NCBI GenBank assembly: GCA_030456405.1
Contig: JAKDNQ010000002.1
Coordinates: forward strand, 1 to 36,362
Direction of reading: 5' to 3'
DNA: 36,362 nucleotides
From: Nitrospira sp.
GTDB taxonomy: Bacteria > Nitrospirota > Nitrospiria > Nitrospirales > Nitrospiraceae
Each line of letters starts with the position of its first letter. Position 1 is the first letter of the stretch. The notes beneath the pieces were generated by a model. The model had not been told where the DNA came from. It worked only from the letters and a program-made list of their open reading frames with translations, and ran no database searches. This document shows, piece by piece, positions 24,244-32,639 of this stretch. Position numbers and translations under genes: made by a program.

Positions 24244-26735
24244 GGGCTGATCTTCAACGCCCAACGATTGAGCTTGCCAGTATCCCTGGCCTCTAGGTCG
24301 GCCACCCGCAATCGCCAAGCGCCTTGTACCGGCTGGCCACGGAGCGAGGCCAGACCTGACGTGGTGACGGGAGTGTAGGTCTTGATGAGGTTGTCAGCGT
24401 CGCCGCCGCTGCGTTCGTGCAGAGCGACGCTGGTGCCATTGGGTGCGATGAGGCTGACGCTGAGGTCGCCGATATAGGTGTGGGTGATATCTACGGATAC
24501 CGCAATGTCCCGCAGGCTGCCGTCGCCAGCTGTGTGCAGCAGGCGTTCGATCCCAGCCTGGCTGTTGTCCGGAATACTGACACCCGGCGCTTCCGAGACC
24601 TCGACCGCATTGGTCTGTTGTCCAGAAATCTCAACTTCCCACCGATTTAGCAGGCCCGTATCGATCGCAGCCAGATCCTGTACGAACAAGGTCCATGTTC
24701 CCTGTATTGCCTGACCCGACAATGCCGTGAGGCCGGCCGTAGTAGATGGGTCGAACGTCTTTTTGAGGTTTTGGGTGCGGCCACCGTTACGGTCGTGCAA
24801 CACGACTGTGGTTCCCGATGGCGCAGCGAGTGTCAAGCGTAAGTCGCCGATATAGGTATGGGTGATATCCACCGTGACCTTGACCGAACCCGCAGTCGCG
24901 CTGTCGGGAAAGCGGACGGTATCGCGCACACCCGCCGGATCGTTGTCGGGAATGTGCAGGACCGGCACCGAGACCTGACGATAGACCTGATTGCCGACAT
25001 TGCCGTCCGGCAGCCGGCGCGCCTCGGCCACTGCCGCCGCGGCATCAACTCGGCCATGCCCGAACCAGGGACTCCACGATCCGTCGGCGACTCCATTGTT
25101 TGCAAAATTCCCTTGGTCGAAGGGTGCGATGGGCGATACATCCCAGGTTGGGCTGGGATCGAAGCTGGCCGATGGTGTGCGCGGATACCCCTCGAAGCTC
25201 AGATCCTTGGAGGCGGTCTGCTTGAGGACGGAAATGACCTGTGCCGCACTCAGGTTGGGATTGGCCGAAATGGTCAAGGCCGCCACGCCGGCCGTCAACG
25301 GCGTTGCGCTTGATGTCCCGCCGAAGCTCGGGGTCACGCCGCTGCCGGAACCGGTCGTGGTGGTGACGCCGAGACCGACAACTGTCAACCGTCGGTATTC
25401 ATGCACGTTGTTGGAGGGGGCACACAAGGCAATGCCCGTGCCGTAGTTCGAGTAATGGCTGCGCGTGGCGTTGCTGGCCAGGGCGGCGATGTACATGACG
25501 CCGGGCAAGTCCGCCAGATTGTGCCGGAACTGGCGCGACGTGCTCACCCCAACCCAGGTGCGAGTGTCGTCGGCATTCCACTGCCAGCCGTCGTCAAAGG
25601 GTACGTCCACCGCGGCACTGTGCTGAATCGGACAATTCTCGTTGCCCGCCGCCCAAAGGAACACAATGCCTTTTCCGCGCCGCCCCTCGGTGGCGGCCAG
25701 TTCTTTGATCCGGTTCACCACCACCATGGCGTACATGGAGTTGGGACTGCTGCCCCAAGAATTGGACAGCACGTCCACCTTGTCCGCGAGGTAATTCAGG
25801 GCTGTCAACAGCTTGGAATCGCTGATGAGCAGGAAGGGTCCATCGGATTCCCACTGGATCGGTAACAACCGGCAACCCGGGGCTGCGCCCACCGTGAGCA
25901 CGGCGTCCACCTCCCCACCGATGACTCCGGCGCAGGAGGTGCCGTGATTGGCGCCGGGCTTGTACATTTGGGACGGCTGTGCGTCGATGTCTTCCCGCAC
26001 GATCAGGCGATTGCCGCGGAAATAACCCCAGCCCGCAAATTTGCCGGGCGAATTGAAATCGTGGTGATCCAGCTTGCAGCCGTCGTCGGTGACGCCGACG
26101 ACGACATCGAAGTTGCCGAAGTTCTCGAGTATCTCCCAGGCCTCTTCGCAGCGGGCCGAGGCGCGCGTATCGAATGCCTGATCCTGCAGACGTTTGTGCA
26201 GATGCCATTGCCGGGGGTAATTGGGATCGGTCGGTATCGACAGCGGCTGGTATGTGGTCGCGCGGTAGTTGAGATCGTTTTCCGCGGTTTCGACCATGGA
26301 CTCGTTCTCGGTCAGTTGCACCACGAGTTCGACGGAACTCATTCCGGTGTGCTCGGTCAGCTGAAACAGGTAATCACGGTCGCTGTATTTTTCCTGCAGC
26401 ACCAGACCGAAGCGACCGGCAAACTCATCGACCTGCCTCGATTGCAACACTTCCCTAAACGTGACCAGGACGCGATCGGTAGTCAGAAATTCCTTACCGC
26501 TTTCGGCCTCATAATAGGCATTGTCGGTCGCTCCGATACGTCTCGCCCGCTCCATTGCCGTGTTCAGCTGATCCTCACTGGTGATGACTTTTGAAGAATG
26601 TGGCGAGATCTTCTTCATACCGGTAATGCCCACTTCCTGGAGCCGTTCCGGCGTCGCCCGCACCACAAACTCGCTTGCGCTTTTTGTCAACGGCAGCTTC
26701 TTGCCGCCACGGTAGGTGTAGGTAGTTGAGGCCAT
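24240..26735 (-). CDS. Subtilisin-like protease (S8) with prodomain and two P-domains
   Basis: I place the start at 26735 (MASTTYTYRGGKKLPLT), with AAGGAGG upstream, instead of 26756. The 831-residue protein has a prodomain-like region at 1-165, then the S8 catalytic domain at about 175-575: D217 (VGVTDDGCKLDHHD), H264 (ANHGTSCAGV), oxyanion N365 (WAAGNEN) and S475 (FGGTSSATPLTAG). Two P-domains follow at about 590-705 and 715-831, each with the VDITHTYIGDL core. All catalytic residues are intact. There is no signal peptide. It sits between the ATPase gene and a duplicated ATPase tail, which points to insertion into the operon. Within an eCIS locus it may process cargo or be cargo. It is a paralogue of the protease at 3301-5271, which has one P-domain. 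Confidence 0.9.
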   Translation of the reverse strand: MASTTYTYRGGKKLPLTKSASEFVVRATPERLQEVGITGMKKISPHSSKVITSEDQLNTAMERARRIGATDNAYYEAESGKEFLTTDRVLVTFREVLQSRQVDEFAGRFGLVLQEKYSDRDYLFQLTEHTGMSSVELVVQLTENESMVETAENDLNYRATTYQPLSIPTDPNYPRQWHLHKRLQDQAFDTRASARCEEAWEILENFGNFDVVVGVTDDGCKLDHHDFNSPGKFAGWGYFRGNRLIVREDIDAQPSQMYKPGANHGTSCAGVIGGEVDAVLTVGAAPGCRLLPIQWESDGPFLLISDSKLLTALNYLADKVDVLSNSWGSSPNSMYAMVVVNRIKELAATEGRRGKGIVFLWAAGNENCPIQHSAAVDVPFDDGWQWNADDTRTWVGVSTSRQFRHNLADLPGVMYIAALASNATRSHYSNYGTGIALCAPSNNVHEYRRLTVVGLGVTTTTGSGSGVTPSFGGTSSATPLTAGVAALTISANPNLSAAQVISVLKQTASKDLSFEGYPRTPSASFDPSPTWDVSPIAPFDQGNFANNGVADGSWSPWFGHGRVDAAAAVAEARRLPDGNVGNQVYRQVSVPVLHIPDNDPAGVRDTVRFPDSATAGSVKVTVDITHTYIGDLRLTLAAPSGTTVVLHDRNGGRTQNLKKTFDPSTTAGLTALSGQAIQGTWTLFVQDLAAIDTGLLNRWEVEISGQQTNAVEVSEAPGVSIPDNSQAGIERLLHTAGDGSLRDIAVSVDITHTYIGDLSVSLIAPNGTSVALHERSGGDADNLIKTYTPVTTSGLASLRGQPVQGAWRLRVADLEARDTGKLNRWALKISP

Positions 26736-26811
26736 GGTCCTGTTTCCCTCCTTCATCCAACGACGCGTTGGACTGCTGGTTCGTCTATCTCATGCAACGG
26801 ATTGCGCTCTT

Positions 26812-28893
26812 TTAGTTGCTGCCTTGGCCCGCAACCGACTGCATTAGGCGGAACTCGGCCTCGTTGACCGGCCGTTCAAGCTTGCGAAATTCGCTGCGGG
26901 CAGCCTCGAAAATCAGAGGCATCGTCACAGAACTTCCCGCACTCGCCGCCAAGAAGGCGGCGTTGATGGCGATATTTTGAATGCTGCCGCCGGTCAGATT
27001 GAAGCGCGCCAACCGTTCGTAATCCAAGCCCTCTTTTTCGGTCTCTTTGGGGAACGCTCTTGCCCAAATCCGTGTACGCTCGGGAATGCCAGGAAACGAG
27101 AAGGTGACGACGAAGCGCAGGCGGCGCATGAAGGCCGTGTCCAGCGCGCTTTTCATGTTGGTCGCCAGAATCGCCAAGCCACGATAGGCCTCCATCCGCT
27201 GCAGCAAGTAGTTGATCTCGATGTTGGCATAGCGGTCGTGGCTGTCTTTCACTTCGCTGCGCTTCCCAAATAAAGCGTCCGCCTCATCGAAGAACAGGAT
27301 GGTTCCGCCATCCTCAGCGGCGTCGAAGAGCTTGCGCAGATTTTTCTCGGTTTCGCCGATGTATTTGCTCACCACTTGCGAGAGGTCGATACGGTACAGA
27401 TTGAGCTTCAGTTCGTGCGCGATCACTTCAGCCGCCAGCGTCTTGCCGGTGCCGCTCTCCCCTGCAAACAGGGCGCTGATCCCCAACCCACGATTCATGC
27501 GACGGCTAAAGCCCCAACGCTCGTAGACGTGGTGGCGCCGCCCGACTTGATCCATGATTTGCCGGAGCAGCTTTTTCTCCGGTTCGGGCAATACCAGGCC
27601 ATCCCAGGTTTGCGCTTTCACTTCGAGGCGCTGGGCAAGGGTATCCAGTCGCGGACGGGCAGCGATGAGGCAGGCATCCCACACCCGGTCGATGATGGGC
27701 TGTCCGTTGCCTGTCGCGCCATGCGCGATTCGTTCGATTTCCGGCAGATTCAAGTTGAATTGGCCAGCCAGCAATGCAGAGGCCTGGCATTCAGCCTCGC
27801 CCAACACTTTGCGCCACGCTTCCTGCTGCTCCGCTGAGGAAGGCTTTGCCACATCGAGCGTCAACGCATTGCGTCCCAATTGCGACCAGGATTCGCGGGT
27901 GTCCAGAAATACGAGCCCGGACATTTTGCCTAGAAATCGATTGACGGCGGGGAGTTCCTTGTCGCTGTCTTGTGCATCGAGATAGAGCGCCATGGGTAAC
28001 AGCTGGCTTTCACGCTGGTATAAGCGGGCGAGCGTTTCCAACTCGGCAAATGTGGCCGGCAACATGTCGGCGGCAAGTCGATAGGCGCTCACACCCAACT
28101 CTTGCGCCACGCGCTTCACGATGGATCGCTTGCTGGCAGAATCCGCGCCGAGCAAATGCACCACAGGCAGTCCGTGGGAGGCGTTGCGCACGTGTTGAAC
28201 GATGGTATCCGCCTGCCGCTGCTGGGATGCCGGCAAGTCGTCCACCGTCTCGGTGAGCGGCGCCAACAACAGCATCAGTCGGTCGTCCAGGTAATTGAGT
28301 CCCTTCAGATAGCTCACGATGCGCTCGTCGGCGCGTAGCGCACTGCTAGTTAAGGGTTGCGCGCCCGGTTGGTTGATCTCGATTAACCGCCAGTAGCGCA
28401 GCGGGCGCTCCGGGGAAAGCGCCTCCCACACTGGATCGTCAAACAGGGCAAGCGCGAGGGCAAAAGTGGGGTAGGGACGCGACGGGTCGTTTTGGGCGCG
28501 AGCGCAGAGCGCGGCGATGCGCGTATCGAGCTCCATGGCTGCGCAGAGCAGCAGGATATGCTCCTCGAACTTCCCCAACCCTAACCGACGGCTCAGGATC
28601 ATCAGCGCGGGCGGCGGTTCCGCTGTAGCTGCCTGAGTCATGGCCGCCGGAACGTATTCGATCTGTGGGTTACCGGCGTGGGCGCCTGACTCTTGCTCTA
28701 GGGGCGATGAGTCCGCCTCGTCTCGCTGTCGATTCCAGAAGCTTTGTTTTTTCGGAGACGGAGGCGGAGAAGAAGGGACTTCGGCCGGCGCCTGGTGCTG
28801 CTCCGCTAAACGGATCAGCCGCAGCCGCAACCAGTCGATCGCAGCGGAGAGGTATTCCTCGTTGTTCTTGTGCCAAACCGCAAGATCGTTCAT
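26812..28893 (-). CDS. AAA+ ATPase of the eCIS (Afp15-like)
   Basis: The 693-residue protein has an N-terminal helical segment (MNDLAVWHKNNEEYLSAAI), a Pro/Ser-rich linker at about 36-75, and a degenerate first AAA-like region (about 95-420). An active AAA+ module follows at about 430-665 with Walker A GESGTGKT (478-485), Walker B ILFFDEADA (532-540), sensor LATN (576-579) and the RRLRF arginine-finger region (590-594). An ATPase of this type is a constant member of eCIS loci and is needed for assembly or loading. It is not ClpV-like. The ATG overlaps the preceding mini-gene by ATGA. Parts of it reappear in the genes at 28890-29183 and 24133-24243. Confidence 0.9.
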   Translation of the reverse strand: MNDLAVWHKNNEEYLSAAIDWLRLRLIRLAEQHQAPAEVPSSPPPSPKKQSFWNRQRDEADSSPLEQESGAHAGNPQIEYVPAAMTQAATAEPPPALMILSRRLGLGKFEEHILLLCAAMELDTRIAALCARAQNDPSRPYPTFALALALFDDPVWEALSPERPLRYWRLIEINQPGAQPLTSSALRADERIVSYLKGLNYLDDRLMLLLAPLTETVDDLPASQQRQADTIVQHVRNASHGLPVVHLLGADSASKRSIVKRVAQELGVSAYRLAADMLPATFAELETLARLYQRESQLLPMALYLDAQDSDKELPAVNRFLGKMSGLVFLDTRESWSQLGRNALTLDVAKPSSAEQQEAWRKVLGEAECQASALLAGQFNLNLPEIERIAHGATGNGQPIIDRVWDACLIAARPRLDTLAQRLEVKAQTWDGLVLPEPEKKLLRQIMDQVGRRHHVYERWGFSRRMNRGLGISALFAGESGTGKTLAAEVIAHELKLNLYRIDLSQVVSKYIGETEKNLRKLFDAAEDGGTILFFDEADALFGKRSEVKDSHDRYANIEINYLLQRMEAYRGLAILATNMKSALDTAFMRRLRFVVTFSFPGIPERTRIWARAFPKETEKEGLDYERLARFNLTGGSIQNIAINAAFLAASAGSSVTMPLIFEAARSEFRKLERPVNEAEFRLMQSVAGQGSN

Positions 28894-29183
28894 GAGATGG
28901 TCACCTTTTGATTATCATCGAACACCAAGCGCGGCGGAGGCGGGATGGCTTGACGGGCCAACCGATGAATCTTGCCGGCTTCGAGATGGAACTGTCCGGC
29001 CACCAGAGACGCGACTTCTTTGGCCTCTGTCCCCATCGCTTCTCTCCATACGGCTTGCGTCGCAAACGTGCTGCTGTTCAGTCCATAAGCCGCGAGACGC
29101 AACAGCTTGAGGCGAAGCCACGCGACAGCCGCTTGGAGAAACTCGTCGTTCTTTTCCTGCCAATGGTTTAACGTCGCCGCCAC
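28890..29183 (-). CDS. 97-residue mini-protein made of two separated ATPase segments
   Basis: The frame starts with GTG at 29183 (TAGTG overlap with the upstream stop, AAGGTGA upstream). Residues 4-32 (HWQEKNDEFLQAAVAWLRL and onward) match ATPase residues 3-31. Residues 43-79 (AVWREAMGTEAKE, then SLVAGQFHLEAGKIHRLA) match ATPase residues 357-393 (EAWRKVLGEAECQ, SALLAGQFNLNLPEIERIA). The 325 ATPase residues between them are missing, and so are the Walker motifs. It could be an internally deleted second ATPase gene or a maintained small adaptor that binds the same partner as the ATPase N-terminus. Start and stop overlaps with both neighbours suggest it is translated. Confidence 0.72.
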   Translation of the reverse strand: MAATLNHWQEKNDEFLQAAVAWLRLKLLRLAAYGLNSSTFATQAVWREAMGTEAKEVASLVAGQFHLEAGKIHRLARQAIPPPPRLVFDDNQKVTIS

Positions 29184-30478
29184 TAGGTCACCTTCACAAT
29201 CTGATTCTCGTCGAACTGCGGAAGTGTCCCTGCAGGAACTGCTTTAAGGGGGATGCTATCCACTCCGTCTATACGTACTCTCACCAGATACTCTCCTTCC
29301 GTTCCGGGCGGGACACTCGGAACGGTGACGGCCACCTTGCCCGTCACCGCACTCACCGCCGGAGCCTGGACTTCTCGACTTCCAAACATCAGCGACACGC
29401 GCTGGCGCGGCTGAATGCTCGGTTGGACGGTGACTTCGACAGTGACGTTCCCTGCCGCGGCGTTCGCCGGAGTTCGGTTTACGATCTTCGGTGCGAGAGC
29501 CAAGGGGTATTCGTTGGTTTCAAACCTGACCGCTTCGTTGTCGACCATTCTGGTGATGACAAGACGCAGGCTGTAGAACCCAGCAGGCCACGTCTCTCCC
29601 ACTGTCGTCGTGCCGACGGCCTGCGACGCATTCGGCACTGTCACCGTAATATTTTGTTCATCTGTTTGTGTAACGAGAAGACTCGGCACTCGATCGCCAA
29701 GTCGTTGGTGAGACAAGATCGCTTCGATCTCGTCTCCGACGAAAGATTGCCCCGAAACCGTTATGACGGCCCCAAGTTCTGCGGCAGGCTTGCCTCGATC
29801 GAAGCGAACTGCTTCGATGAACGGCAATCTACCGGTCGTCGCTTTGACTCCTCGGTCCTCTTTCCCTCGTTTCAACACAGGCAAGGGCGTCTTCACCGCA
29901 CCCGTGGACTCGATCAACACTACCGAGACCATGTATCCCGCCGATGGGCGATACTTCGCTTGAAAAGCCGTCCAGAGCTTCGACATTTCCTCACTGCTTA
30001 GTGATTGCGGACTGATCTTGATCAATTCGGCTTGGTCTGCAAGATCGTCCGCCATGAGTGAACCGGAAGGAAGGAGGGGGCCCGCCAACGCGCTGCGGAC
30101 GGCTTGACGGCTGGGAACCGGTGTTTCATGGAGGATCTGCATGGCGCGACCCAGGAGAATTTCGCCATGCAGTTCGTCCGACCCGTAGGCCGTGATGAGA
30201 TAATGCAAGTTCAGCACGAGGGGGTGGTTGGTGAGGTGTTCGCCCTCGCCATTTCGAGAAGGGAGGCCGACATTTCTCCATCCCTGATTCGGAGAGACAA
30301 GGTAGAGAAACAGGTTCACTTGATTCGGCTCGGTGGTTCCGGTCGTGATTCGATCAGGAGGCAGCGCTGTGACTGTGACCGTCCCTAGGCTCGAGAGATC
30401 TGGGGGAGAACCAAGCCCTACGTTAAGAAGGTCTTTCAGCACAGCCGTCACTCCGGCGATGGCGAGCGGACTACTCAC
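29183..30478 (-). CDS. Pvc16/Afp16-like tail terminator (DUF4255) with Ig-like domains
   Basis: The N-terminal 190 or so residues of this 431-residue protein are the DUF4255/Pvc16 N-terminal domain: LAIAGVTAVLKDLLNVGL, then NQVNLFLYLVSPNQGWRN and HPLVLNLHYLITAYGSDE. This domain caps the tube and sheath at the far end and sets particle length. From about 205 on there are two beta-rich domains of the IPT/Ig type (GAVITVSGQSFVGDEIEAIL; VSLMFGSREVQAP), often present in longer members. The start is GTG (GTGAGTAG overlap with the preceding stop) with AGAGGGG upstream. Position before the ATPase agrees with Afp15/Afp16 neighbourhood, though in reverse order. Confidence 0.85.
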   Translation of the reverse strand: MSSPLAIAGVTAVLKDLLNVGLGSPPDLSSLGTVTVTALPPDRITTGTTEPNQVNLFLYLVSPNQGWRNVGLPSRNGEGEHLTNHPLVLNLHYLITAYGSDELHGEILLGRAMQILHETPVPSRQAVRSALAGPLLPSGSLMADDLADQAELIKISPQSLSSEEMSKLWTAFQAKYRPSAGYMVSVVLIESTGAVKTPLPVLKRGKEDRGVKATTGRLPFIEAVRFDRGKPAAELGAVITVSGQSFVGDEIEAILSHQRLGDRVPSLLVTQTDEQNITVTVPNASQAVGTTTVGETWPAGFYSLRLVITRMVDNEAVRFETNEYPLALAPKIVNRTPANAAAGNVTVEVTVQPSIQPRQRVSLMFGSREVQAPAVSAVTGKVAVTVPSVPPGTEGEYLVRVRIDGVDSIPLKAVPAGTLPQFDENQIVKVT

Positions 30479-31361
30479 CTTGCACCCCTCTCTCTCGATT
30501 CCTCAGATAGTCCTTCAACGTCATCACGGAAGAGACCTGGCGCGCGTGAGACATGGCGCTCTTGGTTTGCTGCGTCGCGCGAACCTCTATACGGCCGATG
30601 GTCACATGAATAGTTGGAACAGTCTCTCTAGTCGTGGCTCCCTTCTCGGCCGACATCTGGGCGGTTGGCAATTCGAAGAGAGGCCCTGATTGATGGGGCA
30701 GTAGTTGCGGCTGTCTCTCGGAAAAATCTGACGGAGGGTCATTTTGACTCTTTCGATCAGAGGTGTCTCTCGCATCCATCATGGGAGACAGAGGATTCAT
30801 GTGCGCCTGAGGAATTCCATGCTGGTCTCGCATTCTTTGGCCGGTAGCCTCCTGCCCGTCTGATAACGAGTTCGACATCACGAATTGTTTTCGCTCGCGC
30901 ATTGAATGGGATGGCTGGATTGTTGGATCCACCAAGTCATCCCTGCGTTCGGCATGCTCCTCAAGACGTATCGACGACACGCTCCCACTACCCTCAGCCT
31001 GTATCGATGGCTTCTCCAAGTCGGAAACCGCCTGATGCGAGTCACTCAAGATACTTGTCGGTCGCGTCGCACTGCGTTCGCTGGTATCCGCCGTCTCATC
31101 GGGAGAGATCATCTGTGACACCGGCACCTTGTGTAGTGCATTAACCCGCTCTCTCTTATCCTGCGCGTCATCGCGACGTAAGACTTCCCGCACCTCCTCG
31201 TCTTGAGATTTCACATGAGGGAGGCGTTCAGACTCTCGGTGCCCAAATTGCGTCTCCACACTTTGATCGGAGGTGTCGCGTTCGAATGCCGTCCTCATCC
31301 GAGGGACAATGGCATCCACCGGTGCTATGCTTCTCTGGATAAGCCGATCCAGATGATCCAT
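30471..31361 (-). CDS. Predicted disordered eCIS protein with conserved C-terminal motif
   Basis: I take the ATG at 31361, which overlaps the stop of the preceding gene as TAATG; a longer frame to 31484 would run far into that gene. The 296-residue product is hydrophilic, rich in Ser, Asp, Glu, Arg, Gln and Met, and has almost no hydrophobic core, so it is probably disordered. Only the end looks ordered: IHVTIGRIEVRAT (about 251-263) followed by MTLKDYLRNR. That motif recurs in otherwise unlike proteins of eCIS loci, in my recollection. A role as tape measure, internal linker or scaffold would fit its position between the hub chaperone and terminator genes, but this is inference. Confidence 0.68.
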   Translation of the reverse strand: MDHLDRLIQRSIAPVDAIVPRMRTAFERDTSDQSVETQFGHRESERLPHVKSQDEEVREVLRRDDAQDKRERVNALHKVPVSQMISPDETADTSERSATRPTSILSDSHQAVSDLEKPSIQAEGSGSVSSIRLEEHAERRDDLVDPTIQPSHSMRERKQFVMSNSLSDGQEATGQRMRDQHGIPQAHMNPLSPMMDARDTSDRKSQNDPPSDFSERQPQLLPHQSGPLFELPTAQMSAEKGATTRETVPTIHVTIGRIEVRATQQTKSAMSHARQVSSVMTLKDYLRNRERGVQGE

Positions 31362-32098
31362 TAGCCCATCACCAGCTGGAGATAGTGCTGCCTCCGAGAT
31401 AAGCTCAGGTTCAGAATGTCGGCCTCGTGCCATCCATACGCTGCGGCCAGCGTATGCACGTCCAGCAACAATCGTTTGGACCATGCTTGAATTTCAGCCC
31501 AGAGAAACACCCCAATATCGAACGGAACATTCCATCGCCTACTACAATACGGACAAGACACGGCTATTTCGAGGGCAGCAAGAGGATCGTATTCCTCCAT
31601 GGCTTCAACAATGCGCTGTGTGACAGCTTCCGGAAATTCCGACGCGGGCAGTTCGGTGTGTTCTCTCTTCGCTGTGATCACGCACCGGCGCAGCACATGC
31701 TTCCTTGCTGCGTCCAGATCGCCTGCTGCGGCAACTTCCAGCAGGTCGGCGCTTGTCGGCACTCGCACCGTCATCTCGTAGCCATCCATTGTGATCGCGA
31801 TTTCTTCTGGTCTTTCCGATCGACTTGTCGAGAGGAAATCCGATCCTCGCAAAACAAACTCTATCGACTGATCACAGTCCGGACAACGTATCAGGCAGGA
31901 CATGGCATCCCCAAACAGCTTCTGACGCACCTTCAGTATCTGTGCATCACGCTCGCCAACCGGCAAGGAAGAGACGGCGCGCGCATCCACCTCATCTGTC
32001 AGTAACGATGCCAAGAGGAGTGCCCGTCGCAACGGCGTCAATGTCAGCCCTGTCTCCCATATCCCCAACAACTGTGATGCCGAAAATGACGCGCTCAT
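31361..32098 (-). CDS. T4-type baseplate-hub assembly chaperone-like protein with CxxC pairs
   Basis: The 245-residue protein resembles the T4-family baseplate hub assembly chaperones found in eCIS loci, most clearly in its C-terminal helical part ending ADILNLSLSRRQHYLQLVMG. It holds two CxxC pairs, C72-PD-C75 and C182-PY-C185, spaced as in a split zinc ribbon. The first half begins with a helical LLGIWETGLTLTPLRRALLL. It probably helps assemble hub or tube rather than staying in the particle. It follows the tube gene by 11 bp and overlaps the next gene by TAATG. Confidence 0.72.
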   Translation of the reverse strand: MSASFSASQLLGIWETGLTLTPLRRALLLASLLTDEVDARAVSSLPVGERDAQILKVRQKLFGDAMSCLIRCPDCDQSIEFVLRGSDFLSTSRSERPEEIAITMDGYEMTVRVPTSADLLEVAAAGDLDAARKHVLRRCVITAKREHTELPASEFPEAVTQRIVEAMEEYDPLAALEIAVSCPYCSRRWNVPFDIGVFLWAEIQAWSKRLLLDVHTLAAAYGWHEADILNLSLSRRQHYLQLVMG

Positions 32099-32109
32099 GA
32101 TTCACGCTA

Positions 32110-32625
32110 TTACGTCAGTACTGCTTCCGTCGGTTCAGGTACTTCCGCGTCTCGTTCCCACCCTTCATTTTCGAGCTTGATGCTTTGAATGGCGATCGCG
32201 TTCGCATTCGCATCTAAATCCGGCTGAGCTTGAAAGTCGGACACCCAGCAGCGGTACACTTTGTACGCCGTGGCGAGTTGACCGGCCTCATTGTACATCT
32301 CGATAATGATTTCTTTTCGGAAGTCCTTGAGCGAGACCTCGGCGCCGAGTGCGTTTCCATAGTTCCACACCTTGTTCGCCCATTTTTCGAACTCAGGATC
32401 GTGTGTCACGCCGCGCTCGAGGGTAATCGCTTCATACTTCGTCCGCCCAGGGGACTTTCGGCTCGAGCTTGGGTCTCCCCCTTCACGGTGTTCAACGACC
32501 TCGGTCGTCCGCTTTAGAGCACCAACTTTACTCACCCCTGCAACGTATTTACCGTCCCACTTGACGCGAAATTTGAAATTCTTGTATGGATCGAACCGTT
32601 GTGCGTTCACGCTAAACTGAGCCAT
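32110..32625 (-). CDS. Inner tube protein (T4 gp19/Afp1-like)
   Basis: This 171-residue protein belongs to the T4-like tail tube family: DPYKNFKFRVKWDGKYVAGV, then KSPGRTKYEAITLERGVTHD and EFEKWANKVWNYGNALG. The C-terminal YRCWVSDFQAQPDLDANANA is also typical. It polymerises into the tube inside the sheath and carries cargo in its lumen. AAGGAGGAG lies upstream of the ATG, in line with high expression. Only one tube gene is present, while Afp and PVC have two or more. It follows the sheath gene by 14 bp. Confidence 0.93.
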   Translation of the reverse strand: MAQFSVNAQRFDPYKNFKFRVKWDGKYVAGVSKVGALKRTTEVVEHREGGDPSSSRKSPGRTKYEAITLERGVTHDPEFEKWANKVWNYGNALGAEVSLKDFRKEIIIEMYNEAGQLATAYKVYRCWVSDFQAQPDLDANANAIAIQSIKLENEGWERDAEVPEPTEAVLT

Positions 32626-32639
32626 GGCTCCTCCTTCAG

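Noticed and set aside
25594..26208. 204-codon minus-strand frame inside the second subtilase
   Set aside because: Out-of-frame reading of a GC-rich gene whose real frame has intact catalytic motifs; the product is Arg/Gly/Ser-rich and domain-free.
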